NCBI RefSeq assembly: GCF_005771675.1
Contig: NZ_VAJM01000005.1
Location: forward strand, 248,001-312,000
Length of the DNA stretch: 64,000 nt
DNA from: Hymenobacter jeollabukensis
GTDB lineage: Bacteria; Bacteroidota; Bacteroidia; Cytophagales; Hymenobacteraceae
Reading direction: 5' to 3'
Positions 16,658-24,267 of this stretch are shown piece by piece (position 1 is the first letter of the stretch; every line of letters begins with the position of its first letter). The notes under the pieces were generated by a model. That model saw only the letters and a program-made list of their open reading frames with translations. It was not told the origin of the DNA and ran no database searches. The position numbers were made by a program, and so were the translations under genes.

Positions 16658-17596
16658 ATGCTCCGTCGCGACTTCCTGAAATCTTCCGCTTTGGGTGCCG
16701 CCGGCCTAACGCTGGCCGGGCCGGGGCTGATTACCTCGGCCCTGGGCGCCGCCAAGCCGGTGCGCCTGACCATTCTGCACACCAACGACATGCACTCCCG
16801 CATCGACCCCTTCCCGGTGGGCGCGGCGCAGTGGGCCGACGAGGGCGGCATGGCCCGGCGGGCGGCACTGGTGGCCCGCATCCGGCAGGAGCAGCCCAAC
16901 GTGCTGCTGCTCGACGCGGGCGACATCTGGCAGGGTACGCCCTACTTCAACTTCTTCGGCGGCGAGCTGGAATACAAGCTCATGAGCCAGATGCAGTACG
17001 ACGCGGCCACCCTGGGCAACCACGACTTCGACAACGGCCTGCAGGGCCTGGAAAAGCAGCTGCCCAACGCGCAGTTTCCCTTCCTGATTGCCAACTACGA
17101 TTTCTCGCAGACTCCGCTGAAGGGCCGCTTCCAGCCCTACAAGGTGTTCGAAAAGCAGGGCGTGCGCATCGGCGTGTTCGGGGTGGGCATCGAAATGGCC
17201 GGCCTGATTTCCGACCGTAACTACGGCGCCACCAAGTACCTCGACCCGATTGCCGTGGCCCGCGAGCAGGTGCAGCACCTGCGCGGGGCCGAGAAGTGCG
17301 ACCTGGTCATCTGCCTCTCGCACCTGGGCTACAAGTACGAGTCGGCCAAAGTGGATGACCACAAGCTGGCCGCCGGCGCCCCCGGCATCGACCTGATCAT
17401 CGGCGGCCACACCCACACCTTCCTCGATACGCCCACGGTGGTGGAGGGGCCGCAGGGCCACCGCACGCTCGTCAACCAAGTGGGCTGGTCGGGTATCAAA
17501 TTGGGACGAATCGACTACGTGTTCGACCGCGCCACGGGCCGCAAAGGAGTGGCAATGGCTGAGTCGCTGAGTATCAATGCTTCAGCCCTAAGCTAG
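16658..17596 (+). CDS. 5'-nucleotidase-type metallophosphatase
   Basis: 312 residues. The N-terminus MLRRDFLKSSALGAAGLTLA has the twin-arginine pattern RRDFLK and a hydrophobic stretch, so export by Tat is likely. Metallophosphatase motifs appear in order: ILHTNDMHSRID, LLLDAGDIWQGTPYF, TLGNHDFDNG, LSHLGYKYES and GGHTHTFLD, supplying the Asp, His and Asn ligands of the two-metal site. The protein ends where the catalytic domain ends; the substrate-specificity domain is the separate preceding gene. Together they should hydrolyse nucleotides or nucleotide-like phosphoesters outside the inner membrane. Confidence 0.88.
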   Translation: MLRRDFLKSSALGAAGLTLAGPGLITSALGAAKPVRLTILHTNDMHSRIDPFPVGAAQWADEGGMARRAALVARIRQEQPNVLLLDAGDIWQGTPYFNFFGGELEYKLMSQMQYDAATLGNHDFDNGLQGLEKQLPNAQFPFLIANYDFSQTPLKGRFQPYKVFEKQGVRIGVFGVGIEMAGLISDRNYGATKYLDPIAVAREQVQHLRGAEKCDLVICLSHLGYKYESAKVDDHKLAAGAPGIDLIIGGHTHTFLDTPTVVEGPQGHRTLVNQVGWSGIKLGRIDYVFDRATGRKGVAMAESLSINASALS

Positions 17597-17647
17597 CGGA
17601 AATCGGTTTGGCGCTCTGCCGACTTTTCCACATTTTTGTCTCCCCCT

Positions 17648-17681
17648 AGCCGAAACCAGGTTCCAAAACCGGGTTTCGGCT
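17648..17681 (+). terminator. hairpin between the nucleotidase and dnaA
   Basis: AGCCGAAACC (17648-17657) pairs perfectly with GGTTTCGGCT (17672-17681). No strong T-run follows, so it is either a weak terminator or part of the dnaA leader. Confidence 0.45.
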
Positions 17682-17726
17682 GGCTTTGCCCGTCCCTCCC
17701 CACACACCGCTTGCGCAGCCCGTTTA

Positions 17727-19331
17727 ATGCAGAAGGATTGCCGTACCGTCTGGGTCAACTGCCTGCGTGTGATTCGCGGGAGCGTGGGGGAGCAGAGCTT
17801 CCGCACGTGGTTTGAGCCCATTGTGCCGGTGGCATTGCAAGGCAACCTGCTCATCATTCAGGTGCCCAGCCAGTTCTTCTACGAGTGGCTGGAGGAGCAC
17901 TACGTGGACGTACTCAAGAAGGCCATCGTGCAGGAACTGGGCCCCGACGGGCAGCTGGAATACTCGGTGGTGGTGGACCAGGGCAACGAGCAGGCCCGCC
18001 CCCGCACCGTGAACCTGCCCGCCACCCGCGGGGGGGCCGCGCACCGCGCCCCGGCCAACACGCCCACCGCCGCCCAGGTGCGCCCCATGGCGCCTCAGCC
18101 CAACCCGGCCGCCGACAACGCGCCGCCGGCCCGGCCGCCTTATAACCCCAACGGCCAGCCGTACACGTCCGGCAGCAACGCGGGCAACCCGTATCCGGCT
18201 AAGCGCCAGCCCGCGGCCAACCACGCCGCCGCCACCGTGGCGCCGGCCCCGCCGCTGCGCAACCCCTTCGAGGTGCGCACCGTGGGCGACCAGACCTACC
18301 TGAACTCGCAGCTGAACGGGAACTACTCGTTCACCAACTACATCGAGGGCTCGTGCAACCGCCTGGCGCGCTCGGCCGGCTGGGCCGTGGCCGAAAAGCC
18401 GGGCACGACCTCGTTTAACCCGCTGATGATTTACGGCGGCGTCGGGCTGGGCAAAACCCACCTGGTGCAGGCCATCGGCAACCACATCAAGGAGCACGCG
18501 CCCAATAAGTTCGTGCTCTACGTGTCGGCGGAGAAGTTTACGAACCAGTTCATCGAAAGCCTGAAAACCAACTCGGTGCAGGATTTCGGCAACTTCTACC
18601 TGCTGGTTGACATCCTGATTCTGGACGACGTGCAGTTCCTGGCCGGCAAGGACCGCACCCAGGAAATGTTCTTCCACATCTTCAACCACCTGCACCAGGC
18701 CGGCAAACAGGTCATCATGACCTCCGACGTGCCCCCGCGGGAGCTGAAAGGCTTCGAGGAGCGCCTGCTCAGCCGCTTCAAGTGGGGCCTGACGGCCGAT
18801 TTGCAGAGCCCGGACTTCGAAACGCGCGTGGCCATCATCATGAACAAGATGCAGGCCGACGGCATCGACATTCCGCCGCAGGTGGTGGAGTACCTCGCGT
18901 ACTCCGTCGAGACGAACGTGCGCGAACTGGAAGGCGTGCTGATTTCGCTCATTGCGCAATCCTCGCTGACGCGCCGCGAAATCGACCTGGAAATGGCCAA
19001 ACAGGCGCTACGCCACATCATCGAGGACGTGGAGGCGGAGGTGAACCTGGACTTCATCCAGAAAACCGTGGCCGAGCACTTCAGCATCCCGGTGGACTTG
19101 CTGAAAGCCAAAACCCGCAAAAAGGAAGTGGTGACGGCCCGGCAGGTGGCCATGTACTTCGCCAAGGAGCACACCAACCACTCGCTCAAGAGCATCGGCT
19201 ACCACTTCGGCGGGCGGGACCACAGCACCGTCATCCACTCGGTGCAGACCGTTTCGGACCTCATCGACTCCGACAAAACCTTCCGCACCACCATTCAGGA
19301 GCTGCGCAAGAAGTTTACCGGCGGGAAGTAG
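17727..19331 (+). CDS. dnaA: chromosomal replication initiator DnaA
   Basis: 534 residues. Domain I starts CRTVWVNCLRVIRGSVGEQS and includes QFFYEWLEEHYVDVLKKAI. A long Pro/Ala/Asn-rich linker (about 95-175) forms domain II, longer than in many DnaA proteins. The AAA+ domain has Walker A GGVGLGKTH (about residue 236) and Walker B ILILDDVQFL (about 296). The C-terminal DNA-binding domain carries the DnaA signature around GGRDHSTVIHSV (about 494). It binds DnaA boxes and opens the replication origin. Only one degenerate box-like word (TTTTCCACA near 17623) is seen upstream, so the origin is not necessarily here. Confidence 0.97.
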   Translation: MQKDCRTVWVNCLRVIRGSVGEQSFRTWFEPIVPVALQGNLLIIQVPSQFFYEWLEEHYVDVLKKAIVQELGPDGQLEYSVVVDQGNEQARPRTVNLPATRGGAAHRAPANTPTAAQVRPMAPQPNPAADNAPPARPPYNPNGQPYTSGSNAGNPYPAKRQPAANHAAATVAPAPPLRNPFEVRTVGDQTYLNSQLNGNYSFTNYIEGSCNRLARSAGWAVAEKPGTTSFNPLMIYGGVGLGKTHLVQAIGNHIKEHAPNKFVLYVSAEKFTNQFIESLKTNSVQDFGNFYLLVDILILDDVQFLAGKDRTQEMFFHIFNHLHQAGKQVIMTSDVPPRELKGFEERLLSRFKWGLTADLQSPDFETRVAIIMNKMQADGIDIPPQVVEYLAYSVETNVRELEGVLISLIAQSSLTRREIDLEMAKQALRHIIEDVEAEVNLDFIQKTVAEHFSIPVDLLKAKTRKKEVVTARQVAMYFAKEHTNHSLKSIGYHFGGRDHSTVIHSVQTVSDLIDSDKTFRTTIQELRKKFTGGK

Positions 19332-19346
19332 GCCGGATAAAGAAAG

Positions 19347-19464
19347 AACGTCATTCAGAGCGAAGCGAAGAATCTCGCGTGGTTCGTCTGATAGTAGCTC
19401 CAATCGTTGAGTTTACTACCAGACGTCAGCACGCGAGATTCTTCGCTTCGCTCTGAATGACGTT
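19347..19464 (+). repeat. structured intergenic repeat, copy 3
   Basis: Perfect 34-bp arms (19347-19380 and 19431-19464) beginning AACGTCATTCAGAGCGAAG. The spacer forms an inner near-perfect stem (GTCTGATAGTA / TACTACCAGAC) around ATCGTTGAG, and TCAGCACGCGAGAT follows. Located between dnaA and the convergent gene at 19487-19984. Confidence 0.9.
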
Positions 19465-19486
19465 CTGTGGTTAAGTAGCCAAGCCG

Positions 19487-19984
19487 TTACAGCTCTGAGG
19501 TCGTGCGCTCTTCGAAGGCCAGCTGATTGTGCTGGGCGAAGTCCTGGAGCATGGTGCGCAGCTGCTGGCGGCGGCGCTTGCCGCGCACCTGGCGCAGATT
19601 CAGCGAGTAGCTGGTGCCGTCCTGCATACGGAGCAGCAGCTGGCGCGGCTCCAGCAGCAAGGCGCGCATGTCCTTGGCCTCGAAAGGCTGCTTGCCGATG
19701 AAGAGGCCGGGCTTGTGGACCAGGTAGGAGGGCGTGATTTCGAGGTAGGTCTGGGTGCCGAACAGCGGCAGGTTCTGCACCAGGATGTAGAAGATGTAGA
19801 GCACGGCCAGGCCGAGGAACATCCAGTCGAGGTAGCGCAGCACGCCGGGCGTGCGGTTCGGGTCGCCCAGGATGGAAAGCAGGGGGTAGGCTACGGCCAC
19901 CAGGCCAAATACCAGCTGCCCGAAAAACGGGACGCGGGAGGTGTTGGCGGGCTGCAGCCCGATGCGGGTATAGGATGAGGGCAT
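19487..19984 (-). CDS. membrane protein with PH-like C-terminal part
   Basis: 165 residues from the ATG at 19984 (MPSSYTRIGLQPANTSRVPF). Two hydrophobic helices (about 20-40 and 54-74) are followed by a beta-rich segment YLEITPSYLVHKPGLFIGKQ and a charged helix near the C-terminus. This two-helix plus small beta-domain layout resembles bacterial PH-like membrane proteins and is shared in outline by the protein at 22789-23292. Function unknown. A TAGTTTTG -7 element lies 24 nt before the start. Confidence 0.6.
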   Translation of the reverse strand: MPSSYTRIGLQPANTSRVPFFGQLVFGLVAVAYPLLSILGDPNRTPGVLRYLDWMFLGLAVLYIFYILVQNLPLFGTQTYLEITPSYLVHKPGLFIGKQPFEAKDMRALLLEPRQLLLRMQDGTSYSLNLRQVRGKRRRQQLRTMLQDFAQHNQLAFEERTTSEL

Positions 19985-20007
19985 AGGCAAAAATGCGGGA
20001 GAGGCGA

Positions 20008-20015
20008 CAAAACTA
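20008..20015 (-). promoter_or_regulatory. candidate -7 element of 19487-19984
   Basis: TAGTTTTG on the minus strand matches TAnnTTTG; a TTTA lies about 23 nt upstream as a weak -33. Confidence 0.45.
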
Positions 20016-20072
20016 CTGAAAAGGCTGTAGCCACTCGTTAAACGGGCGTTGCCGGCCGGGCAGATGAAAAAA

Positions 20073-20108
20073 GAACGTCATTCCGAGCCTAGGCTCGGAA
20101 TGACGTTC
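20073..20108. repeat. perfect 36-nt palindrome
   Basis: The 18-nt word GAACGTCATTCCGAGCCT is followed at once by its reverse complement, with no loop; the centre is CCTAGG. The outer part (AACGTCATTCCGAG) is the same word as the arms of the structured repeats, so this is probably a minimal or collapsed member. It lies 40 nt behind the OsmC gene and may act as its terminator. Confidence 0.85.
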
Positions 20109-20147
20109 CGGTGGTAGCGCTAGATAGGGGCCGCGCAGCGTCGAATT

Positions 20148-20579
20148 TTACGACTTCAGCGTGGCCGAGGCCAGCTCCATTTCCGGCACGGCCTTGAGCA
20201 GCACCGAAATCGGGCAGTTTTCCTTGGCCTTTTCGGCGTATTGCTGAAACTCCTCCTGCGAAATGCCCTCGACCTCTCCCTCCGTCGTGAGGCTGATTTT
20301 GACTACCTTCGGTACGTCGCCGGAAGTGTCCAGGCTCACCTTCGACTCGGTGCGGATTTGCTTGACCTGCTTGCCGTCCTTGGTCAGGATGCTGGTCAGG
20401 AACATGGTGTAGCAGCCGGCGTGGGCCGCCCCGATCAGTTCCTCGGGGTTGGTGCCCTTTTGGCCCTCGAAACGGGCGCCGACCGAATACGGGGCCTTCA
20501 CGGTGCCGCTCTGGGTGCTGATTTCGCCGCTGCCTTTGATGTCGCCGTTCCAGACGGCGTTGCCACGTTGGTTGATCAT
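20148..20579 (-). CDS. OsmC-family peroxiredoxin
   Basis: 143 residues from the ATG at 20579 (MINQRGNAVWNGDIKGSGEI), which fits the family start. The two redox cysteines are visible: C56 in AAHAGCYTMFL and C122 in KENCPISVL. The family consists of small cytoplasmic homodimers that reduce organic hydroperoxides with dithiol partners. The order of the segments (N-terminal strands, the helix with the first Cys, C-terminal helix with the second Cys) is complete. Single-gene unit, divergent from 20647. Confidence 0.88.
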   Translation of the reverse strand: MINQRGNAVWNGDIKGSGEISTQSGTVKAPYSVGARFEGQKGTNPEELIGAAHAGCYTMFLTSILTKDGKQVKQIRTESKVSLDTSGDVPKVVKISLTTEGEVEGISQEEFQQYAEKAKENCPISVLLKAVPEMELASATLKS

Positions 20580-20646
20580 GGGAGTTGGTAGGTTTGGAGG
20601 TAAGGTTGTGCTGATTTGCAATTACCATACTGCGGAGCATGGGCAG

Positions 20647-21228
20647 ATGTTTGCGGAACTTCGGGGCGTCCTCTTAATTAAATGGATACCATATGGCGTC
20701 TGCTACCATTGTTACGGCGGGGCTTGCCCCCAAACGGAGCCGCTTTCAGCGCGCAGTTATTGGCCTAGGCTGGCATTTGGCTTGGTGACTTTGGAGCAGC
20801 TGGGGCGTCTGCTGCCACTGGAGTTAGCCGACCGGCAGGTAAGCAACGGGATTTATCGGGGGCTGATCATGTTGCTGCCCTTGTGGCCCCGTGCGCTTTA
20901 TCTGCAATTCTGGCCGCGGCTGACAAGCAAGGGGCGTTGGCTGGCTGGTGGACTGGCGGCAGGGCTGGCGCTGCCATTCGCGTGGCTACTCCTGGTTCTC
21001 CTGATAGGCGGCCCCAACAACGTACTTTCTGAAAAGGTACTGGTCCGCTACCCAGACGGATCTTACGCCGTATTGCGAACCATGCGGGGGTACTTGTGGG
21101 AAAATCGCTTACTATCGGTGCGCCCGCTGCTATGGAAGTGGCAGTGGGTCAAGGCGGCCGATACCAATGCGCTGCCGTTAGCCGAACAACGACGTTTGCG
21201 GTGGTATCAAAGGCACAGACGGCGTTAG
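20647..21228 (+). CDS. hypothetical membrane protein
   Basis: 193 residues if started at the ATG at 20647 (MFAELRGVLLIKWIPYGVCY). The frame is open further upstream, over the OsmC gene, so the start is uncertain; a shorter start at 20869 (MLLPLWPRALYLQ) is also possible. One strong hydrophobic helix is seen (AGGLAAGLALPFAWLLLVLL), preceded by a Trp/Leu-rich region and followed by a charged tail ending YQRHRRR. G+C is somewhat lower than in the neighbours. No family recognised. Confidence 0.4.
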   Translation: MFAELRGVLLIKWIPYGVCYHCYGGACPQTEPLSARSYWPRLAFGLVTLEQLGRLLPLELADRQVSNGIYRGLIMLLPLWPRALYLQFWPRLTSKGRWLAGGLAAGLALPFAWLLLVLLIGGPNNVLSEKVLVRYPDGSYAVLRTMRGYLWENRLLSVRPLLWKWQWVKAADTNALPLAEQRRLRWYQRHRRR

Positions 21229-21285
21229 GCGCTACTTTTACGGTCCTTCCTACTTCACTCATTCACACATTCACTCATTCACCGA

Positions 21286-22782
21286 ATGGGCCTGAAGTCT
21301 TTCCTGAGCCGCCCGCTCGCCGCCTACACCGTCCGCCAGTACCAGCAGTGGGCGCAGCAGCCCGACGCGGCCCAGCAGCGCATCCTGCAGACGCTGGTGC
21401 AGCGCGGCCGCGCCACCGCCTTCGGGCGCGACCATGGCCTGGGCGGCGCCCGCAACGCCCGCGAGTTTCAGCAGCGCGTGCCGGTGCGCGACTACGAAGG
21501 ACTTAGCCCCTACTTCGACCGCGTGAAGCAGGGTGAGAGCAGCGTGCTCTGGCCCGGTCAGCCCCTGTACCTGGCCAAAACCTCCGGCACCACCTCCGGC
21601 ACCAAGTACATTCCCATCACCAAGGACAGCATCGGGAATCACATCAACGGGGCCAAGGACGCGCTGCTGCACTACGTGCACCACTCGGGCCGGCCGCAGT
21701 TTCTGGATGGCAAGCTGATGTTCTTATCCGGCTCGCCCGAGCTGGAGGAAGTCGGCGGCATCAAGACGGGCCGCTTGTCGGGCATCTCGAACCATCACGT
21801 GCCGGCCTACCTGCGCCGCAACCAGCTGCCGAGCTACCCGACCAACTGCATCGAGGACTGGGAGCAGAAGCTGGACCGGGTGGTCGACGAGACGCTGGAC
21901 CAGCCGATGACGCTGATTTCGGGCATTCCGCCCTGGGTGCAGATGTATTTCGACCGCATCATGGCGCGCACCGGCCGGCCGGTGGGGGAGGTGTTTCCCG
22001 CGTTTCAGCTGTTCGTCTACGGCGGCGTCAACTTCGAGCCCTACCGGCGCAAGCTGCTGGAAAGCATCGGCCGGGCGGTGGACACGGTGGAGCTGTTTCC
22101 GGCCTCGGAGGGCTTTTTCGCCTTTCAGGACGAGCCCCACAACCCCGGAATGCTGCTGCTGGCCGACGCGGGCATTTACTACGAGTTTATCCCCGCCGAG
22201 CGGTTCCACGAGCCCAACCCGCCGCGCCTCACGCTGGCCGAGGTGGAGCTGGACCGCAACTACGCCCTCGTCGTCAGCTCCAACGCCGGCCTCTGGGGCT
22301 ACTCCGTGGGCGACACCGTGCGCTTCGTGAGCTTGCGCCCGCACCGCGTCGTCGTTACGGGGCGCATCAAGCATTTCCTGTCGGCCTTCGGGGAGCACGT
22401 CATCGGCGAGGAAGTGGAGCAGACGCTGCGCGAGGCCCTGCAGCAGTTTCCCGAGGTGGAGGTGGTCGAATTCACCGTGGCGCCCCGCGTGAGCGAAGCC
22501 GAAACCGAACCCTCGCGGCACGAGTGGCTGGTGGAATTTGCCCGCCCGCCCCGCGACCTGGTCGCCTTTGCCGCCGCCCTCGATACCGGCCTGCGCCGCC
22601 GCAACGTGTACTACGACGACCTGCTCAGCGGCAACATCCTGGCCCCGCTGCTGCTCACGCCGCTGCCGGCCGGGGCGTTTCAGCGCTACATGCGCAGCCA
22701 GGGCAAGCTGGGCGGGCAAAACAAAGTGCCGCGGCTGAGCAACGACCGGGCGCTGGCCGAAGGGCTGCTGAGCGTTGGCTAA
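21286..22782 (+). CDS. GH3-family acyl-adenylate-forming enzyme homologue
   Basis: 498 residues. The ATP/AMP-binding stretch AKTSGTTSGTKYIPITKDS, then VYGGVNFEPYRRKLLE, FPASEGFFAFQDEPHN and YYEFIPAERF are characteristic of the GH3 branch of the ANL superfamily, best known from plant hormone-conjugating enzymes. The C-terminal part (TGRIKHFLSAFGEHVIGEEV) is the usual mobile subdomain. Bacteroidota often carry one copy of unknown substrate; adenylation of a carboxylic acid and transfer to an amine is the expected chemistry. The next gene starts 6 nt after its stop, implying co-transcription with a small membrane protein. Cytoplasmic; no signal peptide. Confidence 0.85.
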   Translation: MGLKSFLSRPLAAYTVRQYQQWAQQPDAAQQRILQTLVQRGRATAFGRDHGLGGARNAREFQQRVPVRDYEGLSPYFDRVKQGESSVLWPGQPLYLAKTSGTTSGTKYIPITKDSIGNHINGAKDALLHYVHHSGRPQFLDGKLMFLSGSPELEEVGGIKTGRLSGISNHHVPAYLRRNQLPSYPTNCIEDWEQKLDRVVDETLDQPMTLISGIPPWVQMYFDRIMARTGRPVGEVFPAFQLFVYGGVNFEPYRRKLLESIGRAVDTVELFPASEGFFAFQDEPHNPGMLLLADAGIYYEFIPAERFHEPNPPRLTLAEVELDRNYALVVSSNAGLWGYSVGDTVRFVSLRPHRVVVTGRIKHFLSAFGEHVIGEEVEQTLREALQQFPEVEVVEFTVAPRVSEAETEPSRHEWLVEFARPPRDLVAFAAALDTGLRRRNVYYDDLLSGNILAPLLLTPLPAGAFQRYMRSQGKLGGQNKVPRLSNDRALAEGLLSVG

Positions 22783-22788
22783 CCAAGT

Positions 22789-23292
22789 ATGATGAACGTC
22801 GTCCGCAATTCGCCCCCGGAGCCGCCCGCCGACCAACCGTGGCAGCTCGTCAACCCGCGCAGCTACGCCCGGCAGTGGAGCCGCGAGCTGCCGCTGCTGC
22901 TGCTGGCCGGGGGGCTGTGCGTGTGGGCCAGCCTTATCGGCTACGGCGGCCCGGTGCTGCTGATTGCCGTGCTGGGGCTGCTGTACCTGGTGCAGGACCG
23001 TCACCCGCAGCGCATCACCCTCACCGCCGACACCATCACCATCGAGTACCACCAGCAGTTCCGGGGCCGGCAGTACGTCTGGCCCCGCGCCGAGACGTTG
23101 GTGGCCGAGCTGAGCAAGCCCGGCGGCCTGCTCTCGTCGCGGCCGGTGTACGAGCTGCGGCTGGCCTATGCCGAGCAGGCCCTCACCCTGAGCACCGCCG
23201 ACGGCTTCAGCCAGGCCCAGCTGCAGGCCCTGTACGACGAGCTGGAACCGCCGGTGGAGGACGAGGAGCTGGAAGCCGAGCAGCCAGAATAA
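22789..23292 (+). CDS. small membrane protein coupled to the GH3 gene
   Basis: 167 residues starting MMNVVRNSPPEPPADQPWQL. A hydrophobic hairpin (about residues 36-67, ELPLLLLAGGLCVWASLIGY onwards) is followed by a beta-rich domain (ITLTADTITIEYHQQFRGRQ) and an acidic tail (EPPVEDEELEAEQPE). It resembles the 19487-19984 protein in layout: two helices plus a PH-like soluble part. The 6-nt spacing to the GH3 gene implies one transcript. No known function. Confidence 0.6.
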   Translation: MMNVVRNSPPEPPADQPWQLVNPRSYARQWSRELPLLLLAGGLCVWASLIGYGGPVLLIAVLGLLYLVQDRHPQRITLTADTITIEYHQQFRGRQYVWPRAETLVAELSKPGGLLSSRPVYELRLAYAEQALTLSTADGFSQAQLQALYDELEPPVEDEELEAEQPE

Positions 23293-23353
23293 CGCGGTGA
23301 CGCTTCAGCTTAGGCCGCCCGCAGATCCAAAAAAAGACACCTGATAGTATCGT

Positions 23354-23740
23354 ATGTGGAGCGACCGATACAGCTACTACGAAATCCGTGCTTCGGCCAC
23401 GTACAGCGCCACCGCCGACACCAAGCAAATACGCAACGTGCTCGATGCGCTGCCCGAACTACAGCGGACCGGGACGGTGAGCTACGTGAATGCAATTGGT
23501 TTCCCCTGGCTTGAATTGTCCTTGGTTACCGGAAAGGACGGTAACTTCCACGTTTTCACCGATACCTGGACCGAGCAGTTCAACATGATACCAATCGTAT
23601 GTGCAAAGTCGGATCAGGGACACGTACCAGCTTCCCAACTCAGTTTTCTGGTTAAACTGGCGCAGTTGCTTAATTGGGAGTTGATCTGGGAAGAGGACGA
23701 GGATGGAAACGAAGATGTGATTCTATGGAGACCCAATTAA
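23354..23740 (+). CDS. small acidic hypothetical protein
   Basis: 128 residues, MWSDRYSYYEIRASATYSAT to a C-terminal WEEDEDGNEDVILWRPN. No signal peptide or membrane helix. It is rich in Trp, Tyr, Asp and Glu, the kind of composition seen in many small cytoplasmic accessory or immunity-type proteins, but no family is recognised. The second half has lower G+C than its neighbours. Its stop overlaps the start of the next gene by 16 nt, so the two are probably translated from one transcript. Confidence 0.6.
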   Translation: MWSDRYSYYEIRASATYSATADTKQIRNVLDALPELQRTGTVSYVNAIGFPWLELSLVTGKDGNFHVFTDTWTEQFNMIPIVCAKSDQGHVPASQLSFLVKLAQLLNWELIWEEDEDGNEDVILWRPN

Positions 23741-24180
23741 AACCCCAACTCCACGCCCGCTGCCTTGCCTTCGTCGAGCAGCGCATGGCCACCTGCCAGG
23801 CCGCCATCGACGCGGCCCAGGAATCGGCCAACTCCGAAACCAAGAGCAGCGCCGGCGACAAGTACGAAACCGGCCGCGCCATGGCCCAGAACGAGCGCGA
23901 CCGAAATGCCGTGCAGCTCCACGAAGCCAAGCAGCTGCTCGGCGAGCTGCAGCGCATTGACCCCACGCGCCCCTGCGACGCGGTGCGGCCCGGCGCCCTG
24001 GTCAGCACCAGCATGGGCCGCTTCTACGTCAGCATCAGTGCCGGCAAGCTCACCGTCGACGGAGTGGACTACTTCGCCGTGTCGGGCGCGGCGCCGGTGG
24101 CGCAGGCGCTGAGCGGCAAGCGGGCGGGCGAGCAGGTGACCTTCAACGGCAAGCCCGTGCGGATAGAGGCCGTGGCGTAG
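23725..24180 (+). CDS. Gre-like protein (coiled-coil plus GreA/GreB-type C-terminal domain)
   Basis: 151 residues from the ATG at 23725 (METQLKPQLHARCLAFVEQR). The N-terminal half is a helical hairpin (AAIDAAQESANSETKSSAGD ... AMAQNERDRNAVQLHEAKQL) and the C-terminal half a small beta-rich domain (PGALVSTSMGRFYVSISAGK) ending in GEQVTFNGKPVRIEAV, which fits transcript-cleavage-factor-like proteins of Bacteroidota. GreA and GreB insert the hairpin into the RNA polymerase secondary channel. The exact acidic tip residues are not certain here, so activity is not claimed. The start overlaps the previous gene by 16 nt. Confidence 0.6.
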   Translation: METQLKPQLHARCLAFVEQRMATCQAAIDAAQESANSETKSSAGDKYETGRAMAQNERDRNAVQLHEAKQLLGELQRIDPTRPCDAVRPGALVSTSMGRFYVSISAGKLTVDGVDYFAVSGAAPVAQALSGKRAGEQVTFNGKPVRIEAVA

Positions 24181-24267
24181 GGCGCAGTCCCGCCGACGGC
24201 CCGGTTGATTTTCGGCGGACGAAGCGCCTCTTTCGCCTATATTTCCTCGATTCTACTCTGGTAACTG

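Noticed and set aside
17597..17726. Possible replication origin upstream of dnaA
   Set aside because: Only one degenerate DnaA-box-like word and no AT-rich unwinding region are visible.
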